Below are positions 1-5,228 of a stretch of 6,445 nt of DNA, in pieces. The translations under genes and the position numbers were made by a program. The stretch lies in assembly GCA_023127905.1 (NCBI GenBank), contig JAGMEZ010000127.1, positions 1-6,445 of the forward strand, in the 5' to 3' direction. A model generated the notes under the pieces. That model was not told the DNA's origin, searched no databases, and worked only from the letters and a program-made list of their open reading frames with translations. Each line of letters begins with the position of its first letter. The first letter of the stretch is position 1. Source of the DNA: Caldifarciminota bacterium (GTDB lineage: Bacteria; Hydrothermota; E44-bin80).

Positions 1-1192
1 TAAAATGTTTCTTAACTCCTTTTGGTTCATACTCTTCAACATCTATAAAAAAATACGAACCATACCTAATAAAATCTTTTAATCTTCTCATCCTCTCCTT
101 AAGAACCGATACAACCTTGAGCAAATACTCCCTTTTATTCTCCAGAAAGTCCCTATCAACCCATCCTTTTTCCAACAAAGAAGGAATTATCATATCAAGC
201 AGCTTTTCATCACAAAGTTTATTTATGTAAACTCCATTCATCCACTCAAGTTTTTCAATATCAAAAATAGCAGCCGTTTTACTTATTCTTTCAAGTGTGA
301 AATGGTCACATATCTCCTCCCGTGTCATTATCTCCTTATCATCACCAGGATTCCAACCAAGCAGTGAAAGAAAGTTGAAAAGTGCTTCAGGAAGGAATCC
401 TTCATCCTTATACTGAGTAACTGACACTGCCCCATGTCTTTTAGAAAGTTTACTCCTGTCCGTGCCAAGAATAAGTGGTAGGTGTGCAAATCGCGGAGGA
501 GAAATATTAAGTGTGTTATATAAAAGAACTTGCTTAGGAGTATTTGGTATATGATCATCTCCCCTTATAGTGTGCGAAATACCCATTTCAAAATCGTCTA
601 CCACAACAGCAAGATTATATGTGGGTGTTCCATCGGATTTCATGATGATAAAATCTTCAATTTCCTCATTACTCTTCTTAACCTCTCCGTGAACGATATC
701 CTGAAATGAGGTATATCCTTCAGGTACATGGAACCTTATGGCTTTAGGTCTTTTTTCCTCTTCGAGTTTACTTTTCGCTTCTTCACATAAACCAAGACAG
801 TGCCTATCATACTTTAAATCTCTTTTCTCTCGTTTTGCCAGCTCCCTTCTCTCGGCAAGCTCCTCTGGTGTACAATAGCAGTAATAACCTTTTCCTTCTT
901 CAAGAAGCCTATCAGCATAACTCCTGTATATTTCCAACCGTTCAGACTGAAAATATGGACCTTCGTCCCAATCCAAACCAAGCCAGTATAGACCGTCAAG
1001 GATCGACTGCACCATTTCCTTACTCGAACGTGCAATATCCGTATCTTCTATTCTTAAAATAAATGTTCCGTTATGTTTTCTGGCAAAAAGCCAGTTATAA
1101 AGTGCTGCACGGGCAGTCCCAACATGGAGAAAACCAGTAGGACTCGGTGCAATCCTCACCCGCACCACTCTCTTTTCACTATTACTTTTCAT
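1..1192 (-). CDS. gltX: glutamyl-tRNA synthetase, N-terminal 397 residues (3' end beyond window)
   Basis: This cytoplasmic class I aminoacyl-tRNA synthetase charges tRNA-Glu with glutamate using ATP. The Rossmann-fold catalytic core opens with VRVRIAPSPTG at residues 10-20, followed by the HIGH-type signature HVGT at 23-26. A C-x-C pair (105, 107) plus YDRHC ending at 132 resembles the zinc-binding insert of bacterial GluRS. GDDHIPNTPKQ and the KMSKS-type loop KLSKR (248-252) complete the active site. DIEKLEWMN marks the start of the anticodon-binding half. GluRS is usually about 470-490 residues, so some 75-90 C-terminal residues lie off the left edge. The ATG at 1192-1190 follows an in-frame TGA (1198-1196) by one codon, so the start is well constrained, although no clear Shine-Dalgarno precedes it. 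It lies downstream of tRNA-Ser(GCU) on the same strand. Whether it is discriminating or also charges tRNA-Gln cannot be judged here. Confidence 0.97.
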   Translation of the reverse strand, partial: MKSNSEKRVVRVRIAPSPTGFLHVGTARAALYNWLFARKHNGTFILRIEDTDIARSSKEMVQSILDGLYWLGLDWDEGPYFQSERLEIYRSYADRLLEEGKGYYCYCTPEELAERRELAKREKRDLKYDRHCLGLCEEAKSKLEEEKRPKAIRFHVPEGYTSFQDIVHGEVKKSNEEIEDFIIMKSDGTPTYNLAVVVDDFEMGISHTIRGDDHIPNTPKQVLLYNTLNISPPRFAHLPLILGTDRSKLSKRHGAVSVTQYKDEGFLPEALFNFLSLLGWNPGDDKEIMTREEICDHFTLERISKTAAIFDIEKLEWMNGVYINKLCDEKLLDMIIPSLLEKGWVDRDFLENKREYLLKVVSVLKERMRRLKDFIRYGSYFFIDVEEYEPKGVKKHF

Positions 1193-1299
1193 TATTCAAA
1201 ATTAAACGATTTTTCTACTTTTGCCTTTTTTTTCTTTAACTGTAAGTCAAATGCTATTAACCATTTTCTATCTTTAATTTTCTATGAAAATTATAGATC

Positions 1300-1392
1300 T
1301 GGCGGAGGGGTAGGGATTCGAACCCTAGGTGAGGTTTTACCCCCACAACCGCTTAGCAGGCGGCTGCCTTCAGCCAGCTCGGCCACCCCTCC
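1300..1392 (-). tRNA. tRNA-Ser(GCU), CCA encoded
   Basis: Read on the minus strand, this is a class II tRNA with acceptor arms GGAGGGG (1392-1386) and CCCCTCC (1310-1304), discriminator G at 1303 and an encoded CCA at 1302-1300. The anticodon loop CTGCTAA carries GCT at 1357-1355, which reads AGC/AGU serine codons. The T arm contains GGTTCGAATCC. The long variable arm is as expected for serine tRNAs. It sits 107 bp upstream of gltX on the same strand, and the two could share a transcript. Confidence 0.97.
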
Positions 1393-1393
1393 G

Positions 1394-1414
1394 ATTTTTT
1401 GCTTTGCAAAAAAT
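1394..1414. repeat. 9-bp perfect hairpin abutting the tRNA-Ser(GCU) 5' end
   Basis: The arms ATTTTTTGC (1394-1402) and GCAAAAAAT (1406-1414) pair perfectly around a 3-nt loop. The hairpin ends one base before the tRNA 5' end. It lacks a downstream T tract in the direction of tRNA transcription, so it is not a classical intrinsic terminator. It might act in 5' leader processing, or it could be part of the AT-rich dispersed repeat that follows (GGCTTATAGCTAATAGC), which resembles motifs in the 48-bp repeats at 1835-1962. Confidence 0.5.
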
Positions 1415-1467
1415 GGCTTATAGCTAATAGCTTTTTTCTAATGGCTAAACATATAAAAACTCAACTT

Positions 1468-1803
1468 CTATAAAATCTTTCCAACACCTCCACAAGATCT
1501 CAAGGTTCTGCTCCCAAAATATTCATTATCAAAAATGTACTTCCTTATTCTTGCAATATATAATTGCGAAATCGTTTCGAATATTGATTTTATTGAAATT
1601 CTTAGATATCGCTTGAATTCTTTATTACTCTCACTACCAGAACCTTCTGCAATATTCGATGATACAGAAACAGCAGCTCGATTTAAATCAGTTGTTAACA
1701 CAAACTGCTCAGTCTTAGGAAATTTCTTCGTTAACATATGGATTATTTCTCCGTACTCAATCGCCATCTTCCAAATCTCCAAATTCTCAAACCTAAACAC
1801 CAT
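1468..1803 (-). CDS. S23-type four-helix bundle protein, probably frameshifted at the C-terminus
   Basis: The first 96 residues fit the four-helix-bundle / 23S rRNA intervening-sequence protein family (TIGR02436/PF05635 type). They show an FRFENLEIW start, amphipathic helices, and the family signature RAAVSVSSNIAEG at 42-54 followed by KEFKRYL. The role of stand-alone members is unknown; relatives include proteins encoded in 23S rRNA insertions and the Avd protein of diversity-generating retroelements. GAGGA lies just upstream of the ATG. The reading frame ends in an atypical tail (SRTLRSCGGVGKIL) and stops at 1468. Adding one base in the G run at 1513-1515 instead gives a helical tail EQNLEILWRCWKDFIE... 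ending at TAG 1447-1445, for about 119 residues, which is the normal family length. The gene is therefore either a recent pseudogene or affected by a sequencing error. It sits between two tRNA-Ser genes on the same strand. Confidence 0.85.
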   Translation of the reverse strand: MVFRFENLEIWKMAIEYGEIIHMLTKKFPKTEQFVLTTDLNRAAVSVSSNIAEGSGSESNKEFKRYLRISIKSIFETISQLYIARIRKYIFDNEYFGSRTLRSCGGVGKIL

Positions 1804-1834
1804 TTTCCTCTATCTTCTTTTTTATTATTAGTTA

Positions 1835-1882
1835 ATGTTTTTAACCATAATTCGTATGCTGTAAGCCATAAGCTATATGCTG
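1835..1882. repeat. 48-bp direct repeat, copy 1
   Basis: This copy matches 1915-1962 at 47 of 48 positions, with G at 1861 against A at 1941. The unit begins ATGTTTTTAACCATAATTCG and ends AAGCTATATGCTG, with internal GCTAT/ATAGC-like self-similarity. It lies upstream of the four-helix gene. A related AT-rich motif occurs near 1411-1430. Confidence 0.9.
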
Positions 1883-1914
1883 ATTACTTTTTTCATAATT
1901 TCTTATAGTCTTTT

Positions 1915-1962
1915 ATGTTTTTAACCATAATTCGTATGCTATAAGCCATAAGCTATATGCTG
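1915..1962. repeat. 48-bp direct repeat, copy 2
   Basis: This second copy has an 80-bp period relative to the first, leaving a 32-bp unique spacer (1883-1914). Its last two bases overlap the first bases of the hairpin that follows tRNA-Ser(UGA). The near identity suggests a recent duplication or an active dispersed repeat family. Confidence 0.9.
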
Positions 1963-1990
1963 TCAATCATTTCGTCAGAAATGATTGACA
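1961..1990. repeat. 13-bp perfect inverted repeat exactly at the tRNA-Ser(UGA) 3' end
   Basis: The arms at 1961-1973 (TGTCAATCATTTC) and 1978-1990 are exact reverse complements around a 4-nt loop. In the transcript the hairpin begins at the base immediately after the tRNA discriminator (1991). No U tract follows, so it does not look like a standard intrinsic terminator. Possible roles are a 3' processing or stability element, or a recombination/attachment-like site. The role is inferred; the pairing is seen directly. Confidence 0.8.
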
Positions 1991-2074
1991 CGGAGGGCGA
2001 GGGATTCGAACCCCCAAGGGCGAAAACCCGGCGGATTTCAAGTCCGCTGCCTTACCTGTTAGGACTAGCCCTCC
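1991..2074 (-). tRNA. tRNA-Ser(UGA), CCA not encoded
   Basis: On the minus strand the acceptor arms are GGAGGGC (2074-2068) and GCCCTCC (1998-1992), with discriminator G at 1991. The bases after it read TGT, so CCA must be added after transcription. The anticodon stem GCGGA/TCCGC encloses loop CTTGAAA with anticodon TGA (2040-2038), decoding UCA and probably other UCN codons. A long variable arm (GGG...CCC) and T arm GGGGGTTCGAATCCC support class II serine identity. It is the first gene after the promoter at 2081-2109. Confidence 0.96.
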
Positions 2075-2080
2075 ACGCCT

Positions 2081-2109
2081 AATTTATATTAAATTCTCAT
2101 ATTTGTCAA
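2081..2109 (-). promoter_or_regulatory. sigma70-type promoter for tRNA-Ser(UGA)
   Basis: On the minus strand a perfect -35 TTGACA (2109-2104) is followed by a 17-nt spacer and TAAATT (2086-2081). The overlapping TATAAA at 15-nt spacing is an alternative -10. Transcription would start within a few bases of the mature tRNA 5' end (2074), implying little or no 5' leader. Leftward transcription could continue through the four-helix gene toward tRNA-Ser(GCU) and gltX. Confidence 0.7.
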
Positions 2110-2160
2110 TACATTTCTTAGATAGTCAAGGGGGCAGTTGTGGTCAGTCTTTGATAATTA

Positions 2161-2190
2161 AAAAAGCGGGGTTTTAACCCCGCTTTTTTA
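2161..2190. terminator. rho-independent terminator, bidirectional
   Basis: The stem GCGGGG (2166-2171) pairs with CCCCGC (2178-2183) and can extend by TT/AA. It is flanked by A5 on the left and T6 on the right, so it works in either direction. It lies about 25 bp past the stop of the 27-codon ORF and ends the leftward metallophosphoesterase unit, just before the tRNA promoter. Confidence 0.9.
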
Positions 2191-2208
2191 ACAATTTAAT
2201 CTCTTTTC

Positions 2209-2292
2209 TTAGAAAGTTACATATAAAACTTTTGTCATAAGATTATCAGAGTAATCCCTTCTTGTTTTTAATATTCTCCTCTTTCCTTTCAT
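2209..2292 (-). CDS. 27-aa small basic ORF with strong ribosome binding site
   Basis: The ATG at 2292-2290 is preceded by a full Shine-Dalgarno AGGAGGT (2304-2298) at 5-nt spacing, and the ORF stops at TAA 2211-2209 just before the terminator. The peptide starts MKGKRRILKTRR, with seven Lys/Arg in the first twelve residues, and ends DNLMTKVLYVTF. That ending, with alternating hydrophobics and a terminal Phe, resembles the last beta-strand of outer-membrane barrel proteins. An even shorter ORF (2325-2296, MLSKIKKRR) ends within this Shine-Dalgarno and is itself preceded by GAGGGGG, a leader-peptide-like arrangement. I do not recognise either product. It may be a genuine small protein or the stub of a deleted outer-membrane protein gene. 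The translation signals are better than chance would suggest, but coding is unproven. Confidence 0.4.
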   Translation of the reverse strand: MKGKRRILKTRRDYSDNLMTKVLYVTF

Positions 2293-2431
2293 TTCTTACC
2301 TCCTCTTTTTTATCTTTGATAACATTTAACCCCCTCAAATTTTTGTTTTCTTTATTTTCTACTAACTACTTAATTTACGAAGGAGAGAAGAAAAAGTTTC
2401 ATTTTTTTAGGAAAATTTATGGGGGCAGTTA

Positions 2432-3250
2432 TTATATTTTGATTCTATTAAATTTCATACTTGATAGATCAATCGTTACATATGTTAATCTGCCAGATTG
2501 ACCGGGTTGGATGCAGATTGTATTTTTAAGTTTAGCGAACCACTTTCTTGAAACCTCCGGTGATTCATGGATGTGTCCATGAAGGGATAGTTTTGGTTGA
2601 TTTTGCAGGAGAAAGTCATATATAGCCCTTGAACCCACTTCTCTGCCATCAAAGCACACATCAAGCCCCAACATGTAAGGAGGCATGTGAATTACATACA
2701 CAGCATTTGCCATATCGTCAGGGCGTACTAAACTACTCAATTCATCCTCTACTGTCGGGAGCGTTTTTGCATAACTAAACCAATCATCTATTTCCTGTAA
2801 ACCTTCTGGCTTTGATAAAAGTCCGTTACCAAGTTGCTTCTGGAATACATAGTCATACGTATCCATTCGACATCTATCCTTGAGTTGGAATGGACAATCG
2901 GCAATCCAGTTCATCCCTATAAATGTATAACCTTCTATTTCAAACTTTTTCTGCGCTGTGGACACTACATATTGAAATTTATTGCATGTTTTCTCAAAGA
3001 GATCATCAAACATTCTTAAATCGTCGTTCCCCAGAAGACATAGATAATAAATTCCTGCTGATTCAAACTGTAAAAAGTAACTTTCAAGAAAACTGGAAAT
3101 AAATTTACCCTGATTATATAAATTTGCTGTCATCGGAAGCATATCTCCCCCATTTATCACCATATCAGCTTTAAACGATTTTGCCACTTCGAATAAACGA
3201 TTATATTTCCATTTATCTCCGTGAATATCCGTAACATAAATAATTTTCAT
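2432..3250 (-). CDS. calcineurin-like metallophosphoesterase
   Basis: This predicted cytoplasmic dinuclear-metal phosphoesterase of 272 residues has no signal peptide. All five metal-site blocks are in order: DxH (D8, H10 in DIHGD), GGD (D36), GN (N75 in LLGNDD), H188 in VIHMPP, and GHIH (H226, H228). The third block is normally GNH[D/E]; here Asp replaces the His that usually assists catalysis. A cysteine-containing stretch KDRCRMD (124-130) and LGLDVC (194-199) look like subfamily-specific features. The length is normal for the superfamily and the ORF is intact. The substrate cannot be deduced; superfamily members act on phosphoproteins, cyclic nucleotides, nucleotides or nucleic acids. The start ATG at 3250-3248 precedes the motif by seven residues as usual, with only a weak Shine-Dalgarno (a GAGGGAG lies farther upstream than ideal). 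It lies 139 bp after the propeller gene on the same strand. Confidence 0.92.
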   Translation of the reverse strand: MKIIYVTDIHGDKWKYNRLFEVAKSFKADMVINGGDMLPMTANLYNQGKFISSFLESYFLQFESAGIYYLCLLGNDDLRMFDDLFEKTCNKFQYVVSTAQKKFEIEGYTFIGMNWIADCPFQLKDRCRMDTYDYVFQKQLGNGLLSKPEGLQEIDDWFSYAKTLPTVEDELSSLVRPDDMANAVYVIHMPPYMLGLDVCFDGREVGSRAIYDFLLQNQPKLSLHGHIHESPEVSRKWFAKLKNTICIQPGQSGRLTYVTIDLSSMKFNRIKI

Positions 3251-3270
3251 TTCTTACTTTTTCTCTCCCT

Positions 3271-3330
3271 CGACGCCTGCCTGCCAAAGCTAAGCGTAGG
3301 CTGGTAACCGCAAGGGTTGCCCCTACAGTT
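3271..3330. repeat. GC-rich double-hairpin intergenic element
   Basis: This is a markedly GC-richer block in AT-rich surroundings. One imperfect stem pairs CCTGCC (3280-3285) with GGCTGG (3299-3304). A second pairs GGTAACC (3303-3309) with GGTTGCC (3315-3321), allowing one G-U pair, around the loop GCAAG. The composition and structure resemble dispersed REP/BIME-like intergenic elements of environmental bacterial genomes. The family assignment is from memory; only one copy is in this window. Confidence 0.5.
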
Positions 3331-3348
3331 ATTCGCAATATGGTCCGT

Positions 3349-3368
3349 AAAAGCTTCGCTCACGAGCT
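3349..3368 (-). terminator. possible weak intrinsic terminator after the propeller gene
   Basis: On the minus strand AGCTCG pairs with CGAAGCT (one bulged A) around the loop TGAG, followed by a short TTTT ending at 3349. It lies about 20 bp past the propeller stop. The stem is short and the T tract minimal, so readthrough into the metallophosphoesterase is likely. Confidence 0.35.
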
Positions 3369-3389
3369 AAAGATATCGCTCCAACAATT

Positions 3390-4775
3390 TTATTTTATTT
3401 TTAGAAGCTTTATTGATTCCTCAAATTCTCCGTATTTAACCTTCAGGAAATATATTCCATTTTGAACTTCACTACTAGAATTATCTCCTCCGTCCCACGT
3501 AATTACAGTAGGAAGTAGGGAGTAGGTAGTGGGCAGAGAAATGTCCTTTACTAATCTTCCTGTAATATCAAAAATTCTCAGCGAGATATCCTCCTGGTTC
3601 TGGTTATTTAGATTTTTGTATTTGATAATAACTTTCTCTTTGAATGGGTTTGGGTTGAGCTGAACCAAAATAGAGCCCTGAGGACATAAAGAAGAACTTA
3701 AATTTTCAATTCCCACACTCTCATTACTCATAGCGTGATAAATCTCTGTGCTTGAAGAAGATGAACTGGTTTGATTAGCAAAACACACATGAACATAACC
3801 GAGGTTGTCAATGCAAATATTTCTATCAACCCATGAGTACGTTTTATTCCAGGATCCTGTAAATATTGTTTCTCTTTCCCATGAACCTGTCATATTAGTG
3901 AAGTAGAAAAAGTTACCAGCCACGTAATTTTCCTGATGAGCAATGTGTGCACAACAGTTTTCATCAACAGCTATTGAAGGATAACCTAAATCCTGTATTC
4001 CAACATTATCTGTAAGTTGTGTCGCTACAAAAGAACCCGATTCGTTAGTAGCATACCATAATTCCCAATCAGAACCATCATCCTTTGAGAATACAATATG
4101 AACATCTCTATTCATATCTACAGCTATAGAAGGAAAGTCATCGTCAAGAGCATCTATGGTAACACTTTCAGTAACCCAGCTTCCAGAAGTATCATTAGCA
4201 TAGATAATCTCTCGGTTACCACCATATGTCCCAGCTACAAATGCAACATGAACCTTTCCTGATGAATCAACAGCGATTGATGAATATGTGCCAATATTAG
4301 AACCCGGTATAAATTCAGTGGTCCATGTTCCAAGGTTCTTAACTGCATGCCAGATTTTCAATCCTCCAGTAAAGTCATAGTACACCACATGAGGTGTGCT
4401 ATCAGGTGCAAGTGCAATTGATGCAACCTTGCTGCTTGAAGAGTTATTAGTTACTGTATCGATGTCCCAGTTTCCACCTACATAGGTTGCATAATAGACT
4501 TCGTCATCGTTTCCATCATTGTCTATATAGACAATATGAGGAGTTCCCCCTGGTGTAACAGCAATAGAGGGAATACTTCCACTAACCAGGATAGAATCTA
4601 TTTCCCATAATCCGGATTTATTTGTGATATAATGAATCTGGTCTGGATACGTATAAGCTATATGCACTTTGCAAGACTCATCAACAGCAACCGTCGGAAC
4701 CCATTCTGACTGGTTATTAGAAGTGATTTGTTCTACATTAAAAGATGAAATAATACAAAATAATAATAAAAACAT
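3390..4775 (-). CDS. secreted seven-repeat beta-propeller protein with T9SS/FlgD-like C-terminal domain
   Basis: This 461-residue exported protein has an N-terminal hydrophobic signal segment (MFLLLFCIISS). Seven repeats with core [ST]IAVDxxGxVHIxF begin at about residues 28, 70, 119, 166, 216, 267 and 319, at 42-52 residue spacing. Each is followed by a Y/W...A....G.W strand, which fits a complete seven-bladed propeller. A Ser-rich linker leads to a C-terminal domain (about 370-461) with NPNPF, LRIFDITGRLVKDI, ITWDG and NGIYFLKV. That pattern is typical of type IX secretion (Por) sorting domains and the related FlgD Ig-like fold. It therefore probably acts at the cell surface or is released; ligand or enzyme activity is unknown. 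AGGAGGAGG just before ATG 4775-4773 is a strong ribosome binding site. A heptamer tandem repeat is embedded in the C-terminal domain. No T9SS component is encoded in this window. Confidence 0.88.
   Translation of the reverse strand: MFLLLFCIISSFNVEQITSNNQSEWVPTVAVDESCKVHIAYTYPDQIHYITNKSGLWEIDSILVSGSIPSIAVTPGGTPHIVYIDNDGNDDEVYYATYVGGNWDIDTVTNNSSSSKVASIALAPDSTPHVVYYDFTGGLKIWHAVKNLGTWTTEFIPGSNIGTYSSIAVDSSGKVHVAFVAGTYGGNREIIYANDTSGSWVTESVTIDALDDDFPSIAVDMNRDVHIVFSKDDGSDWELWYATNESGSFVATQLTDNVGIQDLGYPSIAVDENCCAHIAHQENYVAGNFFYFTNMTGSWERETIFTGSWNKTYSWVDRNICIDNLGYVHVCFANQTSSSSSSTEIYHAMSNESVGIENLSSSLCPQGSILVQLNPNPFKEKVIIKYKNLNNQNQEDISLRIFDITGRLVKDISLPTTYSLLPTVITWDGGDNSSSEVQNGIYFLKVKYGEFEESIKLLKIK
3507..3534. 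repeat. degenerate heptanucleotide tandem repeat inside the propeller gene
   Basis: Four consecutive 7-mers, AGTAGGA, AGTAGGG, AGTAGGT and AGTGGGC, follow the pattern AGTRGGN. On the coding strand they encode most of a loop (PTTYSLLPT) between the GRLVKDI strand and ITWDG. Four 7-mers are 28 bp, so copy-number changes of one unit would shift the frame. Such heptamer arrays are usually intergenic, as in the cyanobacterial STRR repeats, so insertion within a coding region is unusual. Confidence 0.75.
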
Positions 4776-4786
4776 AACCTCCTCCT
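4776..4786 (-). promoter_or_regulatory. strong ribosome binding site of the propeller gene
   Basis: The minus strand reads AGGAGGAGGTT directly before the ATG, giving overlapping GGAGG registers 2 and 5 nt from the start. This fixes the start codon and predicts efficient translation. Confidence 0.8.
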
Positions 4787-4866
4787 TTTCTTATGACTGG
4801 TACTGTTAAACATATTTTGACATTTTGCTTTTAACCTATAACAAGTCCCCCTTGCTTTTAGTGTTT

Positions 4867-4950
4867 AAATTTCCAATTTCTATTTTCCTAATTTCAGACT
4901 TTCCTTCTTTTTCATGTCCCCCCTGTCCCCCCTTTTTCAAAGGGGGGGGG
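4867..4950. repeat. 84-bp cassette, copy A, ending in a C6/G9 palindrome
   Basis: The first 56 bp (4867-4922) match 5229-5284 at all but one position. The right end forms a hairpin, CCCCCCTTT (4927-4935) with AAAGGGGGG (4939-4947), and the G run extends to nine bases (4942-4950). Hairpins of the type CCCCCTTT...AAAGGGGG are common dispersed elements in many bacterial genomes. An extra CCCTGT stretch separates the shared part from the hairpin in this copy. Confidence 0.85.
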
Positions 4951-5065
4951 ATAGAGTGTGTATTTCCCTTTTTCAACCGAAACAATCCCATTTTTTTTCT
5001 AATGCTTTTTATTACAACGATGCATTCGTTTACAATGAAATGTTCTTTTCCAGCGAAGCTTAATT

Positions 5066-5160
5066 CCATCCTGAGCTTGTAGTTAGGAATTCGAACTGCG
5101 AAGTCGAAGGATTACTTCCAGTGCGAACTTGTCCTCCGAAGCTCTGGCATAGGTGGAGCA
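5066..5160. repeat. degenerate dispersed-repeat remnants
   Basis: ATCCTGAGC (5068-5076) and CGAAGTCGAAGGAT (5099-5112) look like the two halves of a dispersed element of form ATCCTGAGCGAAGTCGAAGGAT, split by 22 bp (5077-5098) centred on GAATTC. A second imperfect stem, TCCTCC (5132-5137) with GGTGGA (5152-5157), follows. The intact form is recalled from other genomes, not present here, so the assignment is tentative. Confidence 0.4.
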
Positions 5161-5228
5161 TTCACTTCCAATCCATTAGGATTAAACTCTATTACTCAAT
5201 TACCAAATTACTTACTTACTATATGTGC

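Noticed and set aside
1073..1423. 116-aa plus-strand ORF
   Set aside because: It runs antisense through the gltX start and across tRNA-Ser(GCU); it has no family-like sequence and is a shadow.
1835..1962. CRISPR-like array from two 48-bp repeats with a 32-bp spacer
   Set aside because: There are only two copies, the unit is AT-rich and internally self-similar, and no cas gene is in the window. It behaves like a dispersed repeat.
1468..1962. Diversity-generating retroelement (Avd-like protein plus repeats)
   Set aside because: The S23/Avd fold is shared, but there is no reverse transcriptase and no template/variable repeat pair with adenine-biased mismatches. The 48-bp copies differ only by G/A at one site and lie in non-coding DNA.
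1991..2074. tRNA-Sec (selC)
   Set aside because: The anticodon is TGA, not TCA, and the acceptor arm and length fit ordinary tRNA-Ser.
2130..2430. GGGGGCAGTT repeated at 2130-2139 and 2421-2430
   Set aside because: A 10-bp match without flanking similarity could arise by chance, and it lacks structure or context.
4836..5069. 77-aa minus-strand ORF in the intergenic region
   Set aside because: Half of it is translated cassette A, including the palindrome (PPPLKKGGQGG). It has no ribosome binding site and no recognised domain.
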